Assembly (NCBI RefSeq): GCF_900113735.1
Contig: NZ_FOQM01000034.1
Span: 1-64,000 of the forward strand
Direction: 5' to 3'
Length of the DNA stretch: 64,000 nucleotides
From: Bradyrhizobium sp. Gha
GTDB lineage: Bacteria > Pseudomonadota > Alphaproteobacteria > Rhizobiales > Xanthobacteraceae
Shown: in pieces, positions 41,566-49,296 of the stretch
How positions within the stretch are numbered: position 1 is the first letter of the stretch
Layout of the letters: each line of letters opens with the position of its first letter
Notes under the pieces: generated by a model
Told to the model about the DNA's origin: nothing
Database searches by the model: none
What the model saw: only the letters and a program-made list of their open reading frames with translations
Program-made: the position numbers and the translations under genes

Positions 41566-42120
41566 ATGCAGACGCCGCAGCTTGAGACCGAACGGCTAAT
41601 CCTGCGTCCGCTCGCGTTGTCCGACGCGCCTGCGATCCAGCGCCATTTCGACAATTGGAACATCATCCGGCATCTCTCGACCGTCGTGCCCTGGCCTTAT
41701 CCCGCTGACGGGGCGAAGACCTTCATCGAGCAGCAGTTCGACAAGGTCTCGGCCGGCGAGGAGATTCATCTCTGGGTGCTGGTGCTGAAGGGCGGCGACG
41801 GCGAGGCGATCGGCAACATCCACCTGCGGCCGCGCGCCGAAGGCTTGAAAGGCAATCGCGGCTTCCGGCTGGCCGAGCCCTATTGGCGGCGCGGCTTGAT
41901 GACGGAGGCGATCGCCGCGGTGAACGATTTCGCCTTCCTCACCCTCGGCCTCGATCATTTCCACGTCTGCAACGCCGCCACCAACGAAGCCTCGCGCCGG
42001 GTCAAGCAGAAGACCGGCGCGGAGTTCGTCGGCTTCATCGAGCTGCCGCATCACGGCGGACAGTCGAAATCCGAGCGATGGATCGTGCGGCGTGAGGCTT
42101 GGTTGCGCGGCAGGGTGTGA
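41566..42120 (+). CDS. GNAT-family N-acetyltransferase (RimJ/RimL type)
   Basis: This 184-residue acetyltransferase opens LETERLILRPLALSDAPAI, which is typical of the RimJ/RimL group. The acetyl-CoA loop region reads LAEPYWRRGLMTEAIAAVNDFAF, and NAATNEASRRVKQKTG closes the fold. The acceptor could be a protein N-terminus, an antibiotic or another amine and cannot be told from sequence. It starts six bases after mutM, so the two are probably co-transcribed. Confidence 0.88.
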   Translation: MQTPQLETERLILRPLALSDAPAIQRHFDNWNIIRHLSTVVPWPYPADGAKTFIEQQFDKVSAGEEIHLWVLVLKGGDGEAIGNIHLRPRAEGLKGNRGFRLAEPYWRRGLMTEAIAAVNDFAFLTLGLDHFHVCNAATNEASRRVKQKTGAEFVGFIELPHHGGQSKSERWIVRREAWLRGRV

Positions 42121-42240
42121 GGCCCGGCCGGAGCTTGACGAAATTTGACCCGAGCGAAGCCGTTTCCGTCGCACGGCCGTTTTCCCCGAGGAGTCAAATG
42201 CCTGCATGTCGCCACCGGTCGCCATGGCTCGGAAGCGCTT

Positions 42241-42263
42241 CTACTGTGCATGGGGTTGTTTTC
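42241..42263 (+). repeat. 23-base intergenic repeat, copy 2
   Basis: It is base-for-base identical to 1412-1434 and in the same orientation on the plus strand. It lies between the stops of two converging genes, beside the hairpin terminator of the minus-strand gene. Confidence 0.75.
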
Positions 42264-42308
42264 AAAAAAGCGAAGCGAAGCCATCCGGCCGGGCTGCCGG
42301 CCGGAGGG
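42264..42308 (-). terminator. Rho-independent terminator of the protease-like gene
   Basis: TCCGGCCGG (42284-42292) and CCGGCCGGA (42297-42305) form a perfect stem with loop GCTG. On the minus strand it is followed, after CTTCGCTTCGC, by six T. It lies just past the stop codon at 42315. Confidence 0.7.
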
Positions 42309-42314
42309 CTTAAC

Positions 42315-43676
42315 CTACTTTCGCACGCAGATGACGCGCACGACGGCGGTCTTTGCATCCGTCGACGTGCCGTTTGCGGTGACCGCGTTCGCCTTCAGGA
42401 AATCGCGCACCGTGTCCGCGGAGACCATCACCGCTTGTGAGGCGGGCACCGCGGTTGCAGGACCTGCGACCATCGCCGGCTTCAACAGCGCGACGCCGGC
42501 GAACTTGCCGTCGCCGTCGATGGCCGGGCTGCCGGAGAAGCCGACGGCCGGCGCTGGAGACAGCGCGGAATCGCCGGACGTCACCTGCGCCAGCGCGCTT
42601 TTGATGCTCGACACGCCGGCTGCGCCGCCCTGGTTTTGCGGATCGGCGATGCCGACGATATCGACGACGGTCTTCGCCGCGCCGCCGGCGAGGCTGAGCG
42701 GCGTCAGGCCGCGGGCGCCATAGATGTGCAGCAGCGCGAGATCGTGCTCCTTGTCCTCGGCGATCCGATCGGCGTTGCCGTAGCCGCCGATGGTGATGGC
42801 GAGACAGGAATCGGTGACGAGACGATCCGCCAGAATCGCGCCGTCGTCGCTGACGACGACGCCGGTGCCGTATTCGACCGTCTTGCGTGGCGGCGGTCCG
42901 GCTTGTGGGGCCGATGGAAACGCATTGAACGCGCTCGACATCGCGATCACGACCGGCTCGACCGTGTTCTCGGTCGCCTGGTCGTACAGAATGGTCATGA
43001 TGCGGACTTCGTCGCCCTTGAAGGTGCCGCGCACATAAAACTTCTTCAGGCCCTGCAACCCCGACAGCACGAAGAAGTCGGGCTTCACCACGGAGTAGTC
43101 GACCTTGCGTCCGGCCGGCTCCTTCTTCTCGGTTTCAGCGAGCTTTGCCGTGGTCGGGTTCGCCTCCTTGCGGCGGCTCAGCAGCACCTGAACCGTGCCG
43201 TTCGGCGCGGTCCATTTCGAGCCGTTCGCGTCGGTGACCTGCTGCGGCACCAGTTTGGAGGGGATGCCAAGCCGCGCGCCGCTCGTCATCTCCGTCACGA
43301 TTTTCCACCCCACGCTGTCCTGCTTGCGCCGCGCCGTTTCGGCGAGCGCCGCGCGCTCCTGCGGATTGAGCACGCCGGTCGGCTTGCCGCCCTTGGCCTT
43401 CTGGTACTCCTTGATGGCATCGACCATGCGCGAGCTGACATCGCCGGTAATGGCGCCGTTATATTCGCCGACCCAGGCGAGGTCGGATTGCAGCGACAGT
43501 CGCTCGGCCTGCGCCATCGGGTCGGCCGTTTCCGACGGCGTTTGCAGGGCGGGCGGCTTGATCGGAACGGTCTGGACCACCTTGGGCTTGGTGCCGGGCA
43601 GCTGTGGTGTGGTCATCTGGGCGCCGGCGCATGTGCCTGACGCCAACATCAGTGTTGCTGCAAGCATCGATCTCAT
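42315..43676 (-). CDS. Secreted peptidoglycan-binding / trypsin-like protein, catalytic His absent
   Basis: From the ATG at 43676 the protein has 453 residues and a good signal peptide (MRSMLAATLMLASGTCAGA). A PGB_1-like region follows (RLSLQSDLAWVGEYNGAI...MVDAIKEYQKAKGGKPTGVL), and the last 190 residues form a trypsin-like fold. The Asp (KEHDLALLHI) and Ser (GFSGSPAIDGDGK) positions are kept. The segment aligned with the His motif reads GAILADRLVTDS and has no His. It is probably an inactive protease, perhaps a periplasmic binding or scaffold protein. Starts at ATG 43721 or TTG 43739 are possible. Confidence 0.75.
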   Translation of the reverse strand: MRSMLAATLMLASGTCAGAQMTTPQLPGTKPKVVQTVPIKPPALQTPSETADPMAQAERLSLQSDLAWVGEYNGAITGDVSSRMVDAIKEYQKAKGGKPTGVLNPQERAALAETARRKQDSVGWKIVTEMTSGARLGIPSKLVPQQVTDANGSKWTAPNGTVQVLLSRRKEANPTTAKLAETEKKEPAGRKVDYSVVKPDFFVLSGLQGLKKFYVRGTFKGDEVRIMTILYDQATENTVEPVVIAMSSAFNAFPSAPQAGPPPRKTVEYGTGVVVSDDGAILADRLVTDSCLAITIGGYGNADRIAEDKEHDLALLHIYGARGLTPLSLAGGAAKTVVDIVGIADPQNQGGAAGVSSIKSALAQVTSGDSALSPAPAVGFSGSPAIDGDGKFAGVALLKPAMVAGPATAVPASQAVMVSADTVRDFLKANAVTANGTSTDAKTAVVRVICVRK

Positions 43677-43767
43677 GACAAATCCAGCCAGCCCATTGAA
43701 CGCGCTGCCATTGAAGCACATCTCGTTGGTCGCGAACAATGTTGGGGTGGTTCAGGAGTAAGAGAAG

Positions 43768-44571
43768 GTGCTGAGCCCGGACGAACTCGAACGCTATGCC
43801 CGCCATATCGTGCTGCGCGATGTCGGGGGCCCTGGCCAGGCCGCGCTGAAGCGGGCCTCGGTGCTGGTGATCGGCGCCGGCGGTCTCGGCGCGCCTGCTC
43901 TGATGTATCTGGCCGCCGCCGGCATCGGAACACTTGGCGTGGTCGATGACGACGTGGTGTCGCTGTCCAACCTTCAGCGCCAGGTGATCCACACGACGCC
44001 TGATATCGGCCGGCACAAGGTCGAGAGCGCGGCCGAGCGGATCGCGGCGCTCAATCCGCATGTCCGTTTCGTCGGCCACGCCACCTGGCTCAATGCCGAC
44101 AATGCGCTGAGCCTGATCGGCGACTATGATCTCGTGCTCGACGGGTCCGACAATTTCTCGACGCGCTATCTGGCTTCCGACGCCTGCTTCTTCGCGAAAC
44201 GGCCGCTGATCACGGCGGCGCTCGGCACCTTCGATGGTTCACTCACCACGATCCGTGCGCATGAAAAGGACGAGCAGGGCGAATTCAATCCGACCTATCG
44301 TTGCCTGTTTCCGGAAGCGCCGCCGCCCGGCACCGTGCCGGCCTGCGCGGAAGCCGGTGTCATGGGGGCGCTTGCCGGTGTCATGGGTTCGATGATGGCG
44401 CTGGAGGCGATCCGCGAGATCGTCGGTTTCGGCGACGGCCTGGTCGGCCGCCTCCTGATGATCGATGCACGCGCGATGCGCTTCGAGACGCTGCGTTACG
44501 CGCGCGATCCGGCCAATCCGCTCAACGGCCATGGACCCGTGATGTCAGATCTCAGTGCCCATCGCGCCTGA
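43768..44571 (+). CDS. ThiF/MoeB-family E1-like adenylyltransferase
   Basis: This 267-residue enzyme has the MoeB/ThiF fold, which adenylates the C-terminal Gly of MoaD- or ThiS-like proteins. The nucleotide loop is VIGAGGLGAPALMYLAAAG, and VDDDVVSLSNLQRQ, the metal-binding LDGSDNFSTRY and the catalytic Cys region VPACAEAGVMG are intact. The structural zinc site of E. coli MoeB is lost: TYRCLF keeps one Cys, and RDPANPLNG has none. The start is GTG 43768 with AGGAG upstream. moeB is the likeliest role, but thiamine or cysteine sulfur transfer cannot be excluded. Confidence 0.85.
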   Translation: MLSPDELERYARHIVLRDVGGPGQAALKRASVLVIGAGGLGAPALMYLAAAGIGTLGVVDDDVVSLSNLQRQVIHTTPDIGRHKVESAAERIAALNPHVRFVGHATWLNADNALSLIGDYDLVLDGSDNFSTRYLASDACFFAKRPLITAALGTFDGSLTTIRAHEKDEQGEFNPTYRCLFPEAPPPGTVPACAEAGVMGALAGVMGSMMALEAIREIVGFGDGLVGRLLMIDARAMRFETLRYARDPANPLNGHGPVMSDLSAHRA

Positions 44572-44591
44572 GCGCGACAGGTCTTTGGACC

Positions 44592-45593
44592 TCAGAGCAT
44601 GCTCGGCAGCACGCGATCCGGCGGCTTGTGGGCGTCGAGGAAGGTGCGGATGTTGATGATCACTTTCTCGCCCATCTCGACGCGGCCTTCGATCGTGGCC
44701 GAGCCCATATGCGGCATCAACGTCACCTTGCCGGCTTTCGCAAGCCGCACCAGCTTCGGGTTGACCGCAGGTTCGTGCTCATAGACGTCAAGGCCGGCGC
44801 CGCCGATCTCGCCGCCTTCGATCAGCTTGATCAGCGTGTCTTCGTCCGTCACGCCGCCGCGCGCGGTGTTGACGATGTAGGCGTCTTTGCGGATCAGCTT
44901 CAGCCGACGCGCCGAGAGCAGATGATAGGTCGCCGGCGTGTGCGGACAGTTCACCGAGATGATGTCCATCCGCGCCAGCATCTGGTCGAGGCTTTCCCAG
45001 TAGGTCGCCCCAAGCTCTTCGGCGATGACAGGCGCCACGGGACGGCGGTTATGATAGTGGATCTGCAGGCCGAAGGCGCGGGCGCGGCGCGCGACCGCCT
45101 GGCCGATGCGGCCCATGCCGATGATGCCGAGGCGTTTGCCGCCGATGCGGTGGCCGAGCATCCAGGTCGGCGACCATCCGGCCCAGGGTTTTCCCTCCGT
45201 CAGCACCATGGCGCCTTCGATCATCCGGCGCGGTACGGCCAGGATCAGCGCCATGGTCATGTCGGCCGTGTCTTCGGTCAGGACTTTCGGCGTGTTGGTG
45301 ACGGTGATGCCGCGAGCATGCGCGGCCTCGACGTCGATATTGTCCACGCCGTTGCCGAAATTGGCGATGAGGCGAAGCTTGCAGTCGGGCTGATTGACGA
45401 TCTCGGCGCCGATGTGGTCGGTGACGGTCGGAACCAGGATGTCGGCGGTGCGCGCGGCTTCGGCGATCTGCTCGGCCGACATTGGTGTGTCGTCGAGATT
45501 GATGCGTGCGTCGAACAGCTCGCGCATCCGGGTCTCGATCGAGTCCGGCAGCTTGCGCGTCACCACGACGAGGGGCTTTTTCTTCACCGACAT
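44592..45593 (-). CDS. D-2-hydroxyacid dehydrogenase (glyoxylate/hydroxypyruvate reductase type)
   Basis: This 333-residue NAD(P)-dependent enzyme has the GyaR/GRHPR pattern: substrate loop ANFGNGVDNID, dinucleotide motif GMGRIGQAVARR, and catalytic Arg in NTARGGVTDED, Glu in GLDVYEHEP and His in LMPHMGSAT. It probably reduces glyoxylate or hydroxypyruvate to glycolate or D-glycerate. Cofactor choice is suggested by HNRRPV after the second strand, which favours NADPH. It converges on moeB, with 20 bases between their stops. Confidence 0.9.
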   Translation of the reverse strand: MSVKKKPLVVVTRKLPDSIETRMRELFDARINLDDTPMSAEQIAEAARTADILVPTVTDHIGAEIVNQPDCKLRLIANFGNGVDNIDVEAAHARGITVTNTPKVLTEDTADMTMALILAVPRRMIEGAMVLTEGKPWAGWSPTWMLGHRIGGKRLGIIGMGRIGQAVARRARAFGLQIHYHNRRPVAPVIAEELGATYWESLDQMLARMDIISVNCPHTPATYHLLSARRLKLIRKDAYIVNTARGGVTDEDTLIKLIEGGEIGGAGLDVYEHEPAVNPKLVRLAKAGKVTLMPHMGSATIEGRVEMGEKVIINIRTFLDAHKPPDRVLPSML

Positions 45594-45905
45594 GTCCTGC
45601 CCTCATGAGGCGTTGCAGGCTGCCTCTGTCGCCAAAGGCCGGCCGTTGAGGCCTCATTAACCCGGTTGTTCGACACTGTCTTGGCCGTGTCGTCCCCGGC
45701 GTTTCCTTCAAGCTGTCCCCTACTTTCCGGCCGGAAAATCGGGGCAAACTGGTTGTTCAGATGTCCGTCCTCTCTAGCAGAAGGCCGGGCCAAGACAAGT
45801 TGGCTTAGGGAACACCCGCGTAGGGCGGGAGGGAATTGCGCGGCAGGTTTTTGGAATTCGGGGTGAGGACCTGGTTTCGCCGGTTCCTCGACAGGAGACG
45901 GGTCG
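45594..45905. other. Gap between divergent genes, no gene seen
   Basis: These 312 bases separate the divergent dehydrogenase and SH3 genes and must hold both promoters. I checked for a GGAAC-type general-stress promoter: GGAAC occurs at 45809 but has no partner -10 box. Frames crossing it on either strand are short and unconserved. Confidence 0.5.
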
Positions 45906-46439
45906 ATGGCGTTGGGGCGTTTTTGTTCGGTGATGGCGCTCGTTTGCACCTGGTGGAGCGCCTCGGTCGGCCCCGGGCATTCGGCGAAGGACGCCGTGAC
46001 GCCCCAGACCGCCAGCGGCCTGCCGGTGCCGCGCTATGTCAGCCTCAAATCGGATCACGTGAATGTCCGCGCCGGTCCGACCAAGGACAATGACGTGGCC
46101 TGGGTCTATACCCGCTCAGGCCTGCCGGTCGAAATTACCGCGGAGTTCGAGAACTGGCGCCGGGTGCGCGATTCCGAAGGTGCCGAAGGCTGGGTCTATC
46201 ATTCCCTGCTGTCGGGCCGCCGCACTGCGGTCGTCACCATGAAGCACAAGGACGAACTCGCGCCGATCTATGACCGCGCCGATGCTGACAGTGCCGTGGC
46301 CGCAAGGCTCCAGGCCGGCGTCGTCACGCAGGTGAAAAAGTGCACCACCAGCTGGTGCCACGTCAGCGGCAACGGCTTTGACGGCTGGATCCAGCAGGAG
46401 CGCCTGTGGGGCGTCTATGCGGACGAGCAGGTCAACTGA
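45906..46439 (+). CDS. Exported SH3-domain protein
   Basis: This 177-residue protein has an N-terminal hydrophobic signal (about residues 8-27, ending near GHSAKD). One bacterial SH3 domain (LKSDHVNVRAGPTKDNDVAWVYTRSGLPVEI) is followed by a second, degenerate one (DELAPIYDRADADSAVAARLQAGVV). Such proteins bind cell-wall peptides or partner enzymes in the periplasm. Two Cys (KKCTTSWCHV) may form a disulfide. Function is unknown. It stands between the dehydrogenase and irr. Confidence 0.85.
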   Translation: MALGRFCSVMALVCTWWSASVGPGHSAKDAVTPQTASGLPVPRYVSLKSDHVNVRAGPTKDNDVAWVYTRSGLPVEITAEFENWRRVRDSEGAEGWVYHSLLSGRRTAVVTMKHKDELAPIYDRADADSAVAARLQAGVVTQVKKCTTSWCHVSGNGFDGWIQQERLWGVYADEQVN

Positions 46440-46465
46440 GCCGAAGCTCGAACTGCAACCTCAGC

Positions 46466-46552
46466 CGTCATGCCCGGGCTTTGTCCTGGGCATCCACGAA
46501 CTTCTCGCTTCGCTTAGAAACGTGGACGGCCGGGACAAGCCCGGCCGTGACA
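46466..46552. repeat. 87-bp inverted repeat between converging SH3 and irr genes
   Basis: The left arm CGTCATGCCCGGGC...CATCCACG and the right arm CGTGGACGGCCGGGAC...CCGTGACAG are reverse complements with few mismatches. From memory this CGTCATGCCCGGG element is one of the commonest intergenic repeats in Bradyrhizobium. It may stop transcription from both sides. Confidence 0.7.
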
Positions 46553-46571
46553 GTCAAATTGTGAGCCGATC

Positions 46572-47060
46572 TCAGCGCTTCTTGCGCAGGCGGACGACCA
46601 TGTCGATACGCGCGATCTCGTAACCATCAGGCACCTCCGGCATCTTGGACAGCGCCAGATGCGGATCCTCGATATCGACCAGCTCATGGCTGTTCTCGAG
46701 GTAGTAATGGTGGTGGGTGGTGACGTTGGTGTCGAAATAGGTCTTGGTGCCATCGACGCTGACCTGACGCAGCAGGCCGGCATCGGTCAGCTGGTTCAGC
46801 GTGTTGTAGACGGTCGCGAGCGAGACCGGGACCTTGGCCAGCGTCGCTTCCTCGTAGAGCATTTCAGCCGTGAGGTGGCGTGCACCCTTGCCGAACAGCA
46901 GCCAGCCCAAAGCCATGCGCTGGCGCGTCGGGCGCAGGCCGGCAGACTGCAGCATTTCATTGACGTCGTGCCAGGGGCAGCCGGTCAGGGCCGGCTGGCG
47001 GCCGGACAGAAGGGCCGCATGGGCGTCTTCGTCGTGACGGATCGCGTTGTTTTCGCTCAT
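46572..47060 (-). CDS. irr: Iron response regulator Irr (Fur family)
   Basis: This 162-residue regulator controls iron and haem genes. Unlike Fur, it is degraded when haem binds. The haem regulatory motif GCPWHDV is at residues 27-33 with Cys28, and the second haem site is the His cluster TTHHHYYLEN. The DNA-binding helix is in PVSLATVYNTLNQLTDAGLL. The ATG at 47060 (MSENNAIRHDE) agrees with the B. japonicum protein, and the nine codons before it do not. It is divergent from fabA, and its upstream region carries Fur-type hexamers. Confidence 0.96.
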   Translation of the reverse strand: MSENNAIRHDEDAHAALLSGRQPALTGCPWHDVNEMLQSAGLRPTRQRMALGWLLFGKGARHLTAEMLYEEATLAKVPVSLATVYNTLNQLTDAGLLRQVSVDGTKTYFDTNVTTHHHYYLENSHELVDIEDPHLALSKMPEVPDGYEIARIDMVVRLRKKR

Positions 47061-47088
47061 TTCCAGAATTCGGGCACGCGTGAACACT

Positions 47089-47118
47089 ATCTATCTGCAA
47101 ATATATGGACAGATAGAT
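47089..47118. promoter_or_regulatory. 9-bp inverted repeat in the irr promoter
   Basis: ATCTATCTG (47089-47097) and CAGATAGAT (47110-47118) are perfect arms with a 12-base AT-rich spacer (CAAATATATGGA). The spacer probably includes the irr -10 region. The site could be bound by a regulator or could fold in the leader. It overlaps the first Fur hexamer. Confidence 0.55.
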
Positions 47119-47138
47119 GCAGATGCAAGTTTCTCGCA
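47116..47138 (-). promoter_or_regulatory. Fur-binding hexamers upstream of irr
   Basis: On the minus strand the order is TGCGAG (47133-47138), four bases and a T, TGCATC (47122-47127), TGCATC (47116-47121). As I recall, the B. japonicum irr promoter has a Fur site made of two TGCATC and one TGCGAG direct hexamers, which this matches. A CTAGAGCGGTTCTAA stretch at 47140-47154 adds a weak TAGA/TCTA dyad. Confidence 0.7.
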
Positions 47139-47406
47139 ACTAGAGCGGTTCTAATCCGAGACGGAACCGCCCGTGCCTGCCGTCATTCTACCTTCATGGG
47201 ACGGCTTTGCTACCCGAAAAGGCCTGTGTTAGAGAGCGCGCGGTTCCGCTTAACCGATTTTGGCGCAGCCAGGCATTGGGGGGTCCGGCCACCGGTCGAT
47301 CCGGCTCTCGGTATTGGCGCCTCGGCAATTGGTGTTGCCTCCAGGCAGCACGGGGCTCATTTTGCCAGAAACGCCACTCGACCGGGGTTAGAACAGAGGC
47401 TTCCGC
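47139..47406. other. irr-fabA divergent spacer, no gene seen
   Basis: This non-coding stretch leads into fabA and holds its promoter. GCGGTTC (47144) and GGAACCGC (47163) form a small hairpin. No conserved frame is present, and I cannot assign the fabA promoter boxes with confidence. Confidence 0.4.
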
Positions 47407-47928
47407 ATGCTGAACAGGCGCAACGGTTACGACTACGAAGATTTGCTGGCATGTGCCCGCGGCGAGATGTTCGGCCCGGGCAATGCCCAGCTGCCGCTGC
47501 CGCCGATGCTCATGTTCGACCGCATCACGGAAATCAACGACAATGGCGGCGAGTTCGGCAAAGGCGTGGTGCGCGCCGAGCTCGACGTGAAACCCGACCT
47601 CTGGTTTTTCGGCTGCCACTTCAAGAACGATCCCGTCATGCCCGGCTGCCTCGGCCTCGATGCGCTGTGGCAAATGGTCGGATTTTATCTGGGCTGGACC
47701 GGAGGCGAAGGTCGAGGCCGTGCGCTTGGTTTGAACGAATTGAAGTTCAGCGGCCAGGTGCTGCCTGAGGCCCGCAAGGTTGTGTACAACGTCGACATCA
47801 AGCGCGTGATGCGCTCAAAGCTCGTGCTCGGCATCGCCGATGGATGGCTTTCGGTCGATGACCAGATTATTTATCGCGCGAAGGATCTGAAGGTCGGCCT
47901 GTTCAAGCAGGGCACGAGCCTGGGCTGA
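47407..47928 (+). CDS. fabA: 3-Hydroxydecanoyl-ACP dehydratase/isomerase FabA
   Basis: This 173-residue hot-dog enzyme dehydrates 3-hydroxydecanoyl-ACP and isomerises the trans-2 double bond to cis-3, opening the anaerobic unsaturated fatty-acid route. The catalytic His71 (WFFGCHFKNDPVMPG) and Asp85 (LGLDALWQM) are present. It heads fabA-fabB-fabI. The ATG at 47407 gives the standard length. The gap to fabB is 40 bases. Confidence 0.97.
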   Translation: MLNRRNGYDYEDLLACARGEMFGPGNAQLPLPPMLMFDRITEINDNGGEFGKGVVRAELDVKPDLWFFGCHFKNDPVMPGCLGLDALWQMVGFYLGWTGGEGRGRALGLNELKFSGQVLPEARKVVYNVDIKRVMRSKLVLGIADGWLSVDDQIIYRAKDLKVGLFKQGTSLG

Positions 47929-47968
47929 CGCGCATCACCAAGAAGACAACGATAGAGGCGAGGCTGTC

Positions 47969-49192
47969 ATGAGGCGGGTTGTGGTCACCGGGATGGGTAT
48001 CGTCTCGTCGATCGGAAACAACACCCAGGAAGTGCTTGCGAGCCTTCACGAGGCGAAGTCCGGGATTTCACGAGCCGAGAAATATGCCGAGCTTGGCTTC
48101 CGTTCGCAGGTGCAAGGTGCGCCGACGCTCGATCCCTCGACAGTGGTCGACCGCCGCGCGATGCGCTTTCTCGCTCAGGGCGCCGCTTGGAATCATGTCG
48201 CGATGGAGCAGGCCATTCAGGACTCCGGTCTATCGCCCGACGAAGTCTCCAACATCCGCACTGGCATCATCATGGGCTCCGGTGGCCCTTCGGCGCGCAC
48301 CATCGTCGAAGCCGCCGACACAACCCGCGCCAAGGGGCCGAAGCGCGTCGGTCCGTTTGCCGTGCCGAAGGCGATGTCGTCCACGGCGTCGGCGACGCTC
48401 GCGACCTGGTTCAAGATCAAGGGCGTGAACTATTCGATCTCCTCGGCCTGTGCGACGTCGAACCATTGCGTCGGCAACGCCTACGAGACCATCCAGATCG
48501 GCAAGCAGGACGTCATCTTCGCCGGCGGCTGTGAGGAACTCGACTGGTCGCTGTCGGTGCTGTTCGACGCCATGGGCGCGATGTCCTCGAAGTACAACGA
48601 CACGCCCGCCACCGCCTCGCGTCCCTACGACCTCAACCGCGACGGCTTCGTCATTGCCGGCGGTGCCGGCGTGCTGGTGCTGGAAGAGCTCGAGCATGCC
48701 AAGGCGCGCGGCGCGCGCATCTACGGCGAGATCGTCGGCTATGGCGCGACCTCGGACGGCTACGACATGGTCGCGCCGTCGGGTGAAGGCGCCGAGCGCT
48801 GCATGCGCATGGCGATGTCGACGGTGAAGACCAAGGTCGACTACATCAACCCGCACGCCACCTCGACGCCGGCAGGCGACCCGCCTGAGATCGACGCGCT
48901 GCGTCGGGTATTCGGCGCCGGCGAAAACTGCCCGCCGATCTCGGCGACCAAGGCGCTGACCGGCCACTCGCTCGGCGCGACCGGCGTGCAGGAGGCGATC
49001 TACTCGCTGCTGATGATGAACAACGGCTTCATCTGCGAGAGCGCGCACATCCAGGAGCTCGATCCCGTATTCGCGGACATGCCGATCGTGCGCAAGCGCA
49101 TCGACAACGTCAAGATTGGCACCGTTCTGTCGAACTCGTTCGGCTTCGGCGGCACCAACGCCACGCTGGTGTTCAGCCGGATGGACGTGTGA
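47969..49192 (+). CDS. fabB: 3-Oxoacyl-ACP synthase I FabB
   Basis: This 407-residue condensing enzyme elongates the cis-3-decenoyl-ACP made by FabA. The Cys-His-His triad is visible: Cys161 in SSACATSNH, one His in NPHATSTPAGD and one in GHSLGATGVQEA. The C-terminal glycine-rich NSFGFGGTNATLV is intact. It follows fabA, which supports KAS I over KAS II. Confidence 0.96.
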   Translation: MRRVVVTGMGIVSSIGNNTQEVLASLHEAKSGISRAEKYAELGFRSQVQGAPTLDPSTVVDRRAMRFLAQGAAWNHVAMEQAIQDSGLSPDEVSNIRTGIIMGSGGPSARTIVEAADTTRAKGPKRVGPFAVPKAMSSTASATLATWFKIKGVNYSISSACATSNHCVGNAYETIQIGKQDVIFAGGCEELDWSLSVLFDAMGAMSSKYNDTPATASRPYDLNRDGFVIAGGAGVLVLEELEHAKARGARIYGEIVGYGATSDGYDMVAPSGEGAERCMRMAMSTVKTKVDYINPHATSTPAGDPPEIDALRRVFGAGENCPPISATKALTGHSLGATGVQEAIYSLLMMNNGFICESAHIQELDPVFADMPIVRKRIDNVKIGTVLSNSFGFGGTNATLVFSRMDV

Positions 49193-49234
49193 CGGCGTCG
49201 TCGACGCGTCGTTGATTTTCTCGTCATAGCCGGG

Positions 49235-49266
49235 AAAAGCGCGAAGCGCGTCTTCGCGCTTTTGCT
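49235..49266 (+). terminator. Hairpin between fabB and fabI
   Basis: AAAAGCGCGAAG (49235-49246) and CTTCGCGCTTTT (49252-49263) form a perfect 12-bp stem with loop CGCGT. It ends in a T4 run that is part of the stem. It may partly stop transcription and set a lower fabI level, or it may be a short palindromic repeat. Confidence 0.5.
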
Positions 49267-49296
49267 CGGGCAAGAGGAAGCGGAGGTGATCCCGAG

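Noticed and set aside
45809..45840. General-stress (EcfG) promoter
   Set aside because: GGAAC is present, but no GTT-type -10 box lies 16-17 bases downstream.
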